Below, one piece after another: positions 41,286 to 50,118 of a stretch of DNA of 64,000 nucleotides. The DNA comes from Fermentibacter sp964564435. Its GTDB lineage: Bacteria; Fermentibacterota; Fermentibacteria; Fermentibacterales; Fermentibacteraceae. Position 1 is the stretch's first letter, and the number at the start of each line of letters is the position of its first letter. Made by a program: the position numbers and the translations under genes. Under the pieces are notes generated by a model. The model saw nothing but the letters and a program-made list of their open reading frames with translations, searched no databases and was not told the DNA's origin. The stretch lies in assembly GCA_964564435.1 (NCBI GenBank), contig CAZMAT010000001.1, positions 186,001-250,000 of the forward strand. Reading direction: 5' to 3'.

Positions 41286-42818
41286 CTACTGAAGGAACTC
41301 CTTCGTGATCTCCTCGTGCGAATCCAGGGAGTAGACCCTGAACTCGTCCACCCGGAGCCGATGGTCCTCGTGCAGCTCTATTTCGAGCCTGGCCTTGCCT
41401 GTCAGATACTCGAACCTCCTCCCGTCCTCCTCCATGAAGTAGGCCGCGAGCTCGGGGTGGACCGATATGACGAGGCTCTTGTGTGTCTTGCGGGCCGAGA
41501 CCCTCTCGAGGAGGCGTTCGAGCCTGATGGATGCCGAGAGGGGCGAGAGCACCCTCCCGCTGCCCCCGCATCGGCTGCATGGCTCCGACAGGGACTGGGC
41601 CAGGCTCGGACGCACGCGCTTGCGGGTCATCTCCACCAGCCCCAGGGAGCTGATCTGGCATGTCTTCGTGGGCGACCTGTCGCGCCCCAGCTCGCTCCTG
41701 AGGCAGTTCAGCACCTTCTCGCGGTGGTCCTCGGTGTCCATGTCGATGAAGTCTATGACGATGATGCCGCCGATGTCGCGCAGGCGGAGCTGCCTGGCGA
41801 CCTCCTTGGCGGCTTCGAGGTTGGTCTTGAGAATCGTGTTCTCCTGGCTCTTCCTGCCCACGTAGCGCCTCGTGTTGACGTCGACCGCCACGAGAGCCTC
41901 GGTCTGGTCGATGACGAGCGCGCCGCCGGACTTGAGCTCGACCTCCCGGTCCGTGATGCCGATCATCTCCTGCTCGATTCCGTAGTGCTCGAAGATCGGG
42001 GTCCTGCCGCGGAAGAGCCTGATCTTGCCGGCTAGTTCCGGCGAGAGCTTCTTGAGGTAGTTCCTGGCGGCGGTGTAGACTTCCTTCGAGTCCGTGACGA
42101 AGAGAGTCATGTCGGTGGACACGAGGTCGCGGATCGTCATGGTGACCACGTCGTGCTCCTGGTGAAGGAGCATGGGCGCACGCGACTTCACTGCCAGCGC
42201 GCCTATCTCCTTCCAGCGCTCGACAATCCTTTCTATGTCGGCCTTGAAGGCCTCCTCGCTCTGGTCGGTCCCGGCGGTCCGGGCGATTATCCCGAATCCC
42301 TCGCTGCTCACCTTCGTGACGATCTCCCTGAGCCGGGAGCGCTCCTTCCTGTCGCCGATCTTGCGCGAGACGCCGGCGACGGGGTCCCCGGGCATGCTCA
42401 CCACGTACCTGCCCGCGATGGAGATCCTGCTGCTGACCCTGGCCCCCTTGGTGCCGATCGGCTCCTTGGTGACCTGTACCAGCACCTCCTGGCCGCGCTT
42501 TATCAGGTCCTCTATGGGCCTGCCGGTCTCCTCGGCGGTCAGCGGCTTCTCGTCGACGAGCGACTGGGCGAAGCCCTTCGCGTCGACGACGCCCGTCCTG
42601 ACGTCGGACACGTGGAGGAAGGCGCTCCGCTCCATCCCGATGTCCACGAAGGCCGCCTGCATCCCGGGCAGGACGGCGTTGACCCTTCCGAGGTAGATGT
42701 TCCCCACGATCCGCTTCTCGTCGGATTTCTCGACGATAAGCTCCATCAGGCGCCCGTCCTCCATGACCGCTATGCGCGTCACGTCGGGATGGGCGTTGAC
42801 GATGAACTCGATCTTCAA
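41286..42818 (-). CDS. rng: Ribonuclease G (RNase E/G family)
   Basis: A single-strand-specific endoribonuclease of 510 residues, the length of RNase G rather than RNase E. It has an S1-like RNA-binding domain (GNIYLGRV to about residue 140), the catalytic acidic residues in ALVAVDVNTRRY and IVIDFIDMD, and the zinc-link pair CSRCGGSG near residue 430. It follows the radical-SAM gene with a four-base overlap, and rplU comes next under its own promoter, a neighbourhood known from other bacteria. Confidence 0.95.
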   Translation of the reverse strand: MKIEFIVNAHPDVTRIAVMEDGRLMELIVEKSDEKRIVGNIYLGRVNAVLPGMQAAFVDIGMERSAFLHVSDVRTGVVDAKGFAQSLVDEKPLTAEETGRPIEDLIKRGQEVLVQVTKEPIGTKGARVSSRISIAGRYVVSMPGDPVAGVSRKIGDRKERSRLREIVTKVSSEGFGIIARTAGTDQSEEAFKADIERIVERWKEIGALAVKSRAPMLLHQEHDVVTMTIRDLVSTDMTLFVTDSKEVYTAARNYLKKLSPELAGKIRLFRGRTPIFEHYGIEQEMIGITDREVELKSGGALVIDQTEALVAVDVNTRRYVGRKSQENTILKTNLEAAKEVARQLRLRDIGGIIVIDFIDMDTEDHREKVLNCLRSELGRDRSPTKTCQISSLGLVEMTRKRVRPSLAQSLSEPCSRCGGSGRVLSPLSASIRLERLLERVSARKTHKSLVISVHPELAAYFMEEDGRRFEYLTGKARLEIELHEDHRLRVDEFRVYSLDSHEEITKEFLQ

Positions 42819-45256
42819 ACCAGATCAACTCCTTCATGCATCGACAGCAGCGGGACGGGGCATCCGTCGAGGGTGCCGTAGATCCCGGTCCTCATGACCA
42901 GGAGCCGCATGTCACCCATGTCCGTCGCTGCCGCAAATATCCTGTCGGGTCGCGAGGCGGGGCTTCCGAGCGCCGCCACGACATCGATGGAACCATCATC
43001 CCCGGCCTCGAGGCCTGCAAGCCCCTCCGCATCCCGGAGGAGAGCCTCCGCATCCGTGGCGTGCCTGCCGCAGAAGAGCCGGTACGAAGCGGTCACGGCC
43101 TCGCCCTCGGGCGAAGGCATGCGCCCCTCGACCAGCCTGGCTCCGGTCACCGTGAATCCGGCGGGCAGGAACCGCCCCAGGTCGAAGGGATCCCGCAGCG
43201 TGAACCCCTCTGCGAGAAGTATGTCAATATACTCGCTCACGCTCTCGAAACCGAGTGGCAGGGCGGGGCCGAACCTGAGGCGCGGCCTGGTGACATGGCC
43301 CCGGGTCGTCGCGACGAGCAGGCCGGAACGCCTCGCAGTGCGCATCCACAGGCGCGTCAGGTCGAGCTGCGACGTGAACCTGGACAGCCCTGCCCGGCCG
43401 AAGCGCACCCTCAGAGTAGCCGTGACGGGATCTGTCGTGTGGGATGCGGCCCCTCCGGCAGCCACGCGGGACGGGGCAGGCGCACCCGCGGCAGCGGGGA
43501 GGGGGTCGGCCGCCCTGCGGCCTGTCGGATCGGCAGAAACCGCGCATGCTCCGCAGGAATGGCACCCCGACTCCCTGCAGTCAGCCGTGGGGATACCCTC
43601 GAGGAACCTCCGGTGCTCCGCCCTGAGGAACTCGACGGAGGAACCGGCCTCGACGAACGACCACGGAGGGTCGGATGTCGGATCCGTCCCCTCCCTGAGC
43701 CTGTCGATCAGCTCCGGCCGCCTCTCTGCGCACGAGGCCCACAGGTCGCGCCTGAAATGCTCGCGCCAGCCTTCGAATCCGGCGCCGAGCGAGAGCGCCT
43801 CCTCGATCAGGGCGGGAGTCGCGGAATCGTCACCCAGGCCCAGCAGCCCCTCGAGGAAGGCGACGTCGGGGTCGTTGGACCCGACGGTGAAGCGCCTCGC
43901 CATGGAACGCACCAGCGAGATCCTCCGCCTCACCTCTCCCGGAGGGAGCTGGCCGCACCACTGGAGGGGCGTGTGGGGCTTGGGAATGAACGGAGAGAGA
44001 GAGATCGACACTCCGCCGCCCCTCCTTCCGGCCCTTGATGCGGCGCGCGCGGCTTCGGCCGAGAGATCGGCGATCGCCCTCAGATCAGCGTCGGTTTCGC
44101 CCGGGAGGCCAACCATGAAGTAGAGCTTCACGCCCGTGGCGCCCATGCCGAACGCGGTCTCGACGGCCTCCAGGATCACGTCGTCGCCCAGGTTCTTGTT
44201 CAGCCTCCTCCTGAGAGTCTCCGAGCCGGCCTCGGGCGCCATCGTCACCCTGCCGGCCATCCTCCTGAGCCCGGCGAGTCTGACGAAGGTATCGGGCCTG
44301 AGGGACGGCAGGGAGATGTTGACCGAGAGGTCATCCTCCAGGCGCCCTACCGTTCCGAGGAGACCTTGCAGGTCCGAGTAGTCCGAGAAGGAGAGGGTCA
44401 GCAGCCCCGCATCCTCCCATCCCGTGGATGCGATCGCCCTTCTGGCGAGCGCATCGATTTCTCCCACACCCCTCTCCCTCACCGGTCTCGAGAGCTGAGT
44501 CGCCTGACAGAACCTGCATCCCCGCGTGCATCCCCGGGCTATCTCGACCACGGCCCTGTCGTGGACGATCCGGGCCGTGGGGACCACGGGACAGGCGGGA
44601 GCGTCGGATTCGAGCAGCACGGGCGACCTCTGCCAGGCCACCTTCCTCCGCCCGAGGGAGGGCACCCAGACCCCGGGCGTCTCCGAGGCCCGCAGCAGTC
44701 TTTCGGCCTTCGGCCCGTCGCCGCAGAGTGCGTCCATCATGGAGACGGCCCCGGTCTCCGCGTCGCCGAGATAGAAGGCGTCGACGAAGGGAGAAAGGGG
44801 GAGGGGATTGGACAGGCCGCCGCCCCCGGCCACGACGACAGGATGGCCTTCTCCGCGGTCGGCCGACCTGGGCTGCATCCCGGCGAGACCCAGGAGCATC
44901 AGGATGTTGGGGAAAAGTATCTCGCAGGGTACGCCGAAGGCGAGGACGCGCCCGGAGGCCGCCGGGAGGCCGTCCTCGAGCGCCGGCCAGCCGGTGCCCC
45001 GCCGCCTCATCGCGGCCAGCATGTCAGGGGCCGGACAGAACGCCCGCCGCACGCGGAAACGGCCGGATGAGAGCAGGAGATGCCTGACCACGGCGAGCCC
45101 GAAGTTGGACATCCCTATCTCGTAGGTGTCGGGGTAGACGAGTGTCACGGATGGAAGGCGCGGATCGCCCGGAGCCGAGTTCCACTCCCCGCCCGTGTAT
45201 TGCTGGGGGGCCTGGACCTGTTGGAGGAGCCCCTCCAGGTCTCCCTCAGGCCTCAC
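42815..45256 (-). CDS. Radical SAM protein with C-terminal DUF2344 (TIGR03960-TIGR03936 fusion)
   Basis: The 813-residue protein has an N-terminal B12-binding-like region (LVYPDTYEIGMSNFGL), a radical SAM core with the 4Fe-4S motif CTRGCRFC (about 257-264), and a C-terminal DUF2344 region starting near residue 610 (FGRAGLSRFTSQLDL). In many bacteria these are adjacent genes next to rng and rplU; here they are one chain. An RNA- or ribosome-linked modification is the usual guess but unproven. GTG 45256 is chosen because the family starts at about LLQQVQAPQQYTGGE. Confidence 0.88.
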   Translation of the reverse strand: MRPEGDLEGLLQQVQAPQQYTGGEWNSAPGDPRLPSVTLVYPDTYEIGMSNFGLAVVRHLLLSSGRFRVRRAFCPAPDMLAAMRRRGTGWPALEDGLPAASGRVLAFGVPCEILFPNILMLLGLAGMQPRSADRGEGHPVVVAGGGGLSNPLPLSPFVDAFYLGDAETGAVSMMDALCGDGPKAERLLRASETPGVWVPSLGRRKVAWQRSPVLLESDAPACPVVPTARIVHDRAVVEIARGCTRGCRFCQATQLSRPVRERGVGEIDALARRAIASTGWEDAGLLTLSFSDYSDLQGLLGTVGRLEDDLSVNISLPSLRPDTFVRLAGLRRMAGRVTMAPEAGSETLRRRLNKNLGDDVILEAVETAFGMGATGVKLYFMVGLPGETDADLRAIADLSAEAARAASRAGRRGGGVSISLSPFIPKPHTPLQWCGQLPPGEVRRRISLVRSMARRFTVGSNDPDVAFLEGLLGLGDDSATPALIEEALSLGAGFEGWREHFRRDLWASCAERRPELIDRLREGTDPTSDPPWSFVEAGSSVEFLRAEHRRFLEGIPTADCRESGCHSCGACAVSADPTGRRAADPLPAAAGAPAPSRVAAGGAASHTTDPVTATLRVRFGRAGLSRFTSQLDLTRLWMRTARRSGLLVATTRGHVTRPRLRFGPALPLGFESVSEYIDILLAEGFTLRDPFDLGRFLPAGFTVTGARLVEGRMPSPEGEAVTASYRLFCGRHATDAEALLRDAEGLAGLEAGDDGSIDVVAALGSPASRPDRIFAAATDMGDMRLLVMRTGIYGTLDGCPVPLLSMHEGVDLV

Positions 45257-45785
45257 TGCCCGCGCCGTCCGGCCCGGGCATGCCCGCCTCGACCACGCAC
45301 GCCCTCTGGGAGACCGGATTGGCCAGCAGCCCGCGTTTCCTGTCGACCGCGACGGAGACCTCCGCCGCCCTTGCCGATGCATCCGCACGGCTCGTGCCGG
45401 CCGGGTACCCCAGGAGCCACAGGACGGAGACGTTCACGGACGTGATGCACGCCGGGGAACGGGACAGGAGCCTTGTCCAGGTTTCGGAAGCGCCGCTCGA
45501 GACCTCCTCGACCCTGACTCCCGCCCACACCAGGTCTCCCGGCGGGAGCGGCGGCAGCCCGGCATCGAGGAAGATGCCCCTCTGCTTGTTCGGGTTGAGG
45601 ATGTCGGGATAGCATCCGACAGTTTCGAGAACGGCGTCCCGGTCACCCTCGGACTCGAACTCCCACAGGTCGTATCTCAGGATGGCTGAAGGAGCCGACT
45701 GCGGCATGAAGCCAGCCAGGGCTCCCAGTGCCGTGACTGCGGCCGGATCGGGCGACTTCAGGGTGACCGCGAGCAGATGTCTCAT
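45246..45785 (-). CDS. Tandem PurS-like protein
   Basis: PurS is a small (about 80-residue) subunit that, as a dimer, joins PurL and PurQ in FGAM synthase. This product is 179 residues and looks like two PurS-like domains in one chain: residues 62-78 (ILNPNKQR...FLDAGLP) and 153-170 (LLANPVSQR...VVEAGMP) repeat the PurS C-terminal LLANP motif, each preceded by about 60 residues of similar pattern (VTLK... and VRVE...). It directly follows purQ with a four-base overlap, which supports the role. Divergence is high, so this is moderately certain. Confidence 0.65.
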   Translation of the reverse strand: MRHLLAVTLKSPDPAAVTALGALAGFMPQSAPSAILRYDLWEFESEGDRDAVLETVGCYPDILNPNKQRGIFLDAGLPPLPPGDLVWAGVRVEEVSSGASETWTRLLSRSPACITSVNVSVLWLLGYPAGTSRADASARAAEVSVAVDRKRGLLANPVSQRACVVEAGMPGPDGAGSEA

Positions 45786-46609
45786 CCCGCACCTCCCAGG
45801 GACTCCGCCAGGCTCTCGAAGAACACCCTTCCGGGGCCTGGTTTCGAGTGCAGCTCGTCAGGGGCGGCATTCCGCCTGTCGTCCCCCCAGCTGCCGGGAA
45901 GCGACGGCGGCACCTGCCAGAGATGGAAGGCCCGCTCGGGATGGGGCATCATGGCCAGCACGTTGCCGGAGGGGTTCAACAGGCCCGCAAGGGCGCGGAA
46001 GGATCCGTTCGGGTTCCCCGGGAAGCCTTCCGCCTCGGCGCCGGAGACATCGGAATAGACCAGCCCGGTCACCAGGGTCGAGTCGAGCCTCTCCCTGTCG
46101 ACGGCAGGGTCGAACATGAACCGGCCCTCGGCGTGGGCTATGGGAAGCGGCAGCACCGAACCGTCCGTGCGCCGGAGCCAGGGCGACCTGCCGGCCGAGG
46201 GGCCCGGCACCACATCGATCCATGCCGTCAGGTAGCCGGTCCTTCCCTCGATGTGGTTGGCCGCGAGGGAGGCCTCCACCCTGCCAGGGGTCCATCCGGG
46301 GACCAGGCCGCACTCCACCAGCACCTGGGCGCCGTTGCATATCCCGAGTACAGGCTTCCCGGCGGATGCCGCATCGAAAACGACGTCGGTGATGCGCTCC
46401 CTGGCGGCCACCGCCCCGGCCCTTATCCTGTCCTGGAAGGAAAAGCCCCCCGGGAGGACGAAGGCTTCACAGCCCGAGAGCTCGTCGCGGCCGGCGTTCC
46501 ACCTGGTCACGACTCCGTCGAGGCCGCATGCCGAGAGGCACCGCGCGGTCTCGTACTCGCAGTTGACGCCGGGATACTGGATGACCGCAACCCTGGGACG
46601 CGCGCTCAT
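45782..46609 (-). CDS. purQ: FGAM synthase glutaminase subunit PurQ
   Basis: PurQ releases ammonia from glutamine for PurL in purine synthesis. The 275-residue product is a class I glutaminase with VAVIQYPGVNCE at the N terminus, the cysteine nucleophile in GICNGAQ (about 95-101) and the His/Glu pair in PHPER near the C terminus. ATG 46609 overlaps the purL stop. It is slightly longer than the usual 220-240 residues, with an extended middle and C-terminal end. Confidence 0.93.
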   Translation of the reverse strand: MSARPRVAVIQYPGVNCEYETARCLSACGLDGVVTRWNAGRDELSGCEAFVLPGGFSFQDRIRAGAVAARERITDVVFDAASAGKPVLGICNGAQVLVECGLVPGWTPGRVEASLAANHIEGRTGYLTAWIDVVPGPSAGRSPWLRRTDGSVLPLPIAHAEGRFMFDPAVDRERLDSTLVTGLVYSDVSGAEAEGFPGNPNGSFRALAGLLNPSGNVLAMMPHPERAFHLWQVPPSLPGSWGDDRRNAAPDELHSKPGPGRVFFESLAESLGGAG

Positions 46610-48873
46610 TCCTCCCTCCAGACCATGGCCGCCAGCCTGTCGCGCCAGGCAGGATAGAGCCCCGACAGATCGAGCTCCCAGCCGTTGCCGGACATCGTGA
46701 ATGACGGGAGCACCTCTCCGATCACCCTGACCGGGACAGGCAGCCCCGCCAGGGCCGGCAGGTCGCCGGGTGCGATCTCGAGAAGGTATCCGGGAGTCTC
46801 TGAGTAGAGCAGGACCGGATCGCGGGCGATGTCGAGCCTGGCTCCGAGGCCGTTCCATGGGCCTGATGCGAAGACCATCTCAAGGGCGGCGAAGGCAGCG
46901 CCTCCGTCCGAGACGTCGTGCGAGGCTCTGACGATGCCCCTGCCGATCCAGTCGAGGACCAGCCTCGCCATGGCGAGTTCGGCCCCTCCCCTGAACTCGG
47001 GCACCGATCCGCCCATGTAGCCCAGGCATTCGCGGTAGTAGAGGCCTCCGCCCAGTTCGTCGGCCCTGGCTCCCACGAGGACGAGAAGGTCGCCCGGGCG
47101 CTTCAGTGACATGTCGCGTGCCTTCGCGAAATCGTCCAACCGGCCGAAGACCGCTACTATCGGGGAGGGAGGGATCGAGACCCCGGCCGAACTCTGGTTG
47201 TAGAAGCTGACATTGCCGGAGACTATCGGCAGGCTGTCCCCCCCGGCGATGGCCAGGGCGCGGCAGGCGTCGGCTATGCCCTCCACGCCGCGCTGGAACT
47301 GCCACATGACCTCCGGTATCTCGGGGTTCCCGTAATTGAGGCAGTCCGTGGCGGCGAGGGGCGTAGCCCCCGTGGCCACCACGTTCCGGAAGGCTTCTCC
47401 GACGGCGTGGGCGCCTCCGAGATAGGGATCGAGCGCACCGTAGAACGGGTTCCCGTCGCCGCTGACCGCGAGCCCGGCCCGCGAGCCCGGGACAGGGACT
47501 ATCACGGCTGCGTCGGCCTCCCCCGGCCTGAGATGGGTGACGCCCTGGACCTCGCTGTCGTAGAACGAACAGAGGGGCGCCCTCGACACACCGGCCGCCG
47601 AAAGGGCCATCTTCACGAGGTCGGAGGGAGGGTCGACAGGCCTTCCGGCGGGGTCGGGGCTGCCGGCAGCCGCCGCAGTCGCCGGCCTGTCGTGGGAGAT
47701 GCCCTCGGTGATGGCCTCCACCGGGGCGCAGGCCACCTGCGCCCCCCCGTGGAGGACGAGGTACGTCCTGTCGTTCGTGAAGCGGCCCACGATTGATGCG
47801 CCGGCTCCCGGGTGCAGCCGGGGCAGCTCGAACTCCTCGTTGTAGATCTGCACCACGTCATATGCGACATCCTGCGGCACCGCGAGTCCGAACCGCTCCT
47901 GGGTCTCCGCGCAGGCGACGACCTCGGGGGGCAGGCCCTGCACGGATACCGGCACCCTGTCGAGCCACAGCTCGATGCCCATCCCGCCGTGGGATGCCAT
48001 CTCGCTGCTGACGCACGCTATCCCCCCGGCGCCGAGATCCTTGAAGCCGAACTCGACCCCGCGCTCGAACAGCATGTCCAGCGCCCTGGCATTGGCTTCG
48101 GACACGACCCGCTTGAGGAAGGGATCGGCCACCTGCACGGCCCCCATGCCGCCCTGCGCGTCGAGATCGGCCGAGGCGAAGGTGGCTCCGCCGAAACCGG
48201 TGGCATCGGTGGGCTTCCCGACCAGGATCAGCACGTAGGGGACCCGTCGGGCGGCGCGGGGAACGAAGCTGTGGACTATCCTGTCGCGCCTCACCAGCCC
48301 GATGGACACCACGTTGACCAGGCAGTTGGATTCGTAGCCCTCGTGGAAGACCGTGTCTCCGCCGAGATTGGGGACCCCGAGGGCGTTGCCGTACTGCCAC
48401 ACCCCCTGCACGACACCCCTGGCGACGGCGCGCGAGGACTGCGAAGAGGGCGGGCCGAACCTCAGGAGGTCCATCACGCCTATCACTCTGGCGCCCATGC
48501 AGTAGACATCGCGGACGATGCCTCCGACGCCCGTGGCGGCCCCCTCGACGGGGAGGACCTGGGAGGGATGGTTGTGGCTCTCGTGGGCGAGGACGATGTC
48601 CCACCGGACGCCGCCCTCCTCGGTGAAGGCCACGATTCCGGCATCCTCGCCGGGGCCCAGCACGACCTGTGGGGCGCTCTTCGGAAGCGTGGCGAGATGC
48701 TTCCGCGAGCTCTTGTAGGAGCAGTGCTCGCTCCACATGGTGTCGAAGAGATGCAGTTCGAGCGGGGTCGGCATCCTCCCGACGAAGGAGGACACCTTGC
48801 ACGCCTCCTCGATCGTCATCGAGAGTCTCCGGGCCTTCAGCTCGGCCGCGAGGCGGTCGGTGAGGTCCTGCAT
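46606..48873 (-). CDS. purL: FGAM synthase synthetase subunit PurL (small type)
   Basis: PurL makes formylglycinamidine ribonucleotide from FGAR, ATP and ammonia. The 755-residue product is the small form that needs separate PurQ and PurS, fitting the neighbours. Family motifs include TMWSEHCSYKSS (about 45-56), AHESHNHPS, NLGGDTVF and DVSDGG near the C terminus. ATG 48873 has a GGAAGG site. The open frame upstream is a shadow of the GAF gene. Confidence 0.95.
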   Translation of the reverse strand: MQDLTDRLAAELKARRLSMTIEEACKVSSFVGRMPTPLELHLFDTMWSEHCSYKSSRKHLATLPKSAPQVVLGPGEDAGIVAFTEEGGVRWDIVLAHESHNHPSQVLPVEGAATGVGGIVRDVYCMGARVIGVMDLLRFGPPSSQSSRAVARGVVQGVWQYGNALGVPNLGGDTVFHEGYESNCLVNVVSIGLVRRDRIVHSFVPRAARRVPYVLILVGKPTDATGFGGATFASADLDAQGGMGAVQVADPFLKRVVSEANARALDMLFERGVEFGFKDLGAGGIACVSSEMASHGGMGIELWLDRVPVSVQGLPPEVVACAETQERFGLAVPQDVAYDVVQIYNEEFELPRLHPGAGASIVGRFTNDRTYLVLHGGAQVACAPVEAITEGISHDRPATAAAAGSPDPAGRPVDPPSDLVKMALSAAGVSRAPLCSFYDSEVQGVTHLRPGEADAAVIVPVPGSRAGLAVSGDGNPFYGALDPYLGGAHAVGEAFRNVVATGATPLAATDCLNYGNPEIPEVMWQFQRGVEGIADACRALAIAGGDSLPIVSGNVSFYNQSSAGVSIPPSPIVAVFGRLDDFAKARDMSLKRPGDLLVLVGARADELGGGLYYRECLGYMGGSVPEFRGGAELAMARLVLDWIGRGIVRASHDVSDGGAAFAALEMVFASGPWNGLGARLDIARDPVLLYSETPGYLLEIAPGDLPALAGLPVPVRVIGEVLPSFTMSGNGWELDLSGLYPAWRDRLAAMVWREE

Positions 48874-48884
48874 ACTACCTTCCG

Positions 48885-50039
48885 TCAGACGTGGTGGTCC
48901 TGGAAAACGGCGGAATCGAGCCTGGAGAGCACGGCCTCGACTGCAAGATCGTCGGTGGGCTCGCACGTCCAGCTGCGCATGCGCACGGAGTCGATCCGGT
49001 CGCCTTCCTCGTTGGAGGTGCCGGGGATCTCGCGCGCGATCCTGTTCAGGACGATGTCGAGACCGTCCGTGCCCGTTCCGGGGAGGAGGAGGAGGATCGA
49101 ATCCCGGGATATCCTGATGCCCGTGTCTATGTTGCGCATCGTGGCCTTCAGATGGTTGGCGCACATGCGCATCACCTCCCTGGCCAGCAGCCTGTCGGGC
49201 AGGGAGCCCTGCGGGACCTGGAGCTCGATGATGGACAGCGGGCTGGAGAACCTGCGCACCCTCTCGAGTTCGGAGTCCATCCTGACATTGAGCTGGTTCC
49301 TGCCCGGAAGGGCGGTGTCCGGGTCGAGGTCGGCGGCGATCTCGAACCTCTCGAGCAGCCTGATGTTCTCGTTGGCTGCGGCTCCGATCGCCGCGATGGC
49401 CCTCACCCTCTCCCTCACGAGCGTGGCGGCGGGCGGGATCGAGTTGAGGCAGAGCACGCCGAAGAGGACCCCCTGGCTGGTCATGGGGGCGGCGAAGTCG
49501 GGCACGTATCCCGGTATGGCCGACGCCTCTATCTGCTTCTTCACGAGCACCGACTCCCTGCGGAACTCCTCTGCGGAGAAGACGCGGCCGGTCTCGGCCA
49601 CGAAGCCGACGTGGCCCTCGCCCACGCCGAAGGCGAGATGCGTTCTGAGCCTGTCGGAGAGGCCTTCCTGGAAGTCGAGGCTGAGGCGCTTGCCCGTTCT
49701 GTCCGCGAGGAAGATCGCGATGCCGGATGCGCCGGTCATGTGCTTCACGGCGCGGGCCATGAAGGCGGCGAGCTCCTCGGCCTTGCGGGCGGAGAAGATC
49801 TGTTTCACGAACTCGGGCAGCAGGATGGCCAGGTCGCGGTGCTGCTGGATCTCTCGAGCCTGATCGGCGTTCTTCTCCGAGTCCTCCTTGATCTCGCGTC
49901 TGAGATTCTCTATCTCCTTGACGCAAAGATCATTGCGCTCCTCGAGGAGCTTCCGCCTCGTTCCGGCGAGGTACAGGAAGCGCAGGAGCAAGAGCGTGGC
50001 CAGCGCGAAGCCGGCGACGGCACCAACCGCATAATCCAT
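48885..50039 (-). CDS. Membrane GAF protein with degenerate GGDEF domain
   Basis: The 384-residue protein has an N-terminal membrane span (about 5-22), a coiled coil (30-70), a GAF domain (about 80-235) and a C-terminal domain with the GGDEF fold's opening DPDTALPGRNQL. The catalytic GGDEF motif is replaced by ISRDS before the normal ILLLLPGT strand, so it should not make cyclic di-GMP; it may bind nucleotide or act as a sensor. It sits between purB and purL, 11 bases from purL. Confidence 0.78.
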   Translation of the reverse strand: MDYAVGAVAGFALATLLLLRFLYLAGTRRKLLEERNDLCVKEIENLRREIKEDSEKNADQAREIQQHRDLAILLPEFVKQIFSARKAEELAAFMARAVKHMTGASGIAIFLADRTGKRLSLDFQEGLSDRLRTHLAFGVGEGHVGFVAETGRVFSAEEFRRESVLVKKQIEASAIPGYVPDFAAPMTSQGVLFGVLCLNSIPPAATLVRERVRAIAAIGAAANENIRLLERFEIAADLDPDTALPGRNQLNVRMDSELERVRRFSSPLSIIELQVPQGSLPDRLLAREVMRMCANHLKATMRNIDTGIRISRDSILLLLPGTGTDGLDIVLNRIAREIPGTSNEEGDRIDSVRMRSWTCEPTDDLAVEAVLSRLDSAVFQDHHV

Positions 50040-50083
50040 TCCGGTACCTCCCGGGGAAGACGGCAGAGACCGTACGAAAAGTG

Positions 50084-50089
50084 ATTATA
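50084..50089 (-). promoter_or_regulatory. Consensus -10 box before the GAF/purL genes
   Basis: A perfect TATAAT on the minus strand lies 45 bases before the GAF gene. No good -35 stands 16-18 bases upstream (the region reads GTGGCGCAG), so if it is a promoter it may need an activator. It would drive the GAF-purL-purQ-purS-like-radical SAM-rng run. Confidence 0.45.
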
Positions 50090-50118
50090 TCTCCGCCGGT
50101 CACACCTGCGCCACAGGC

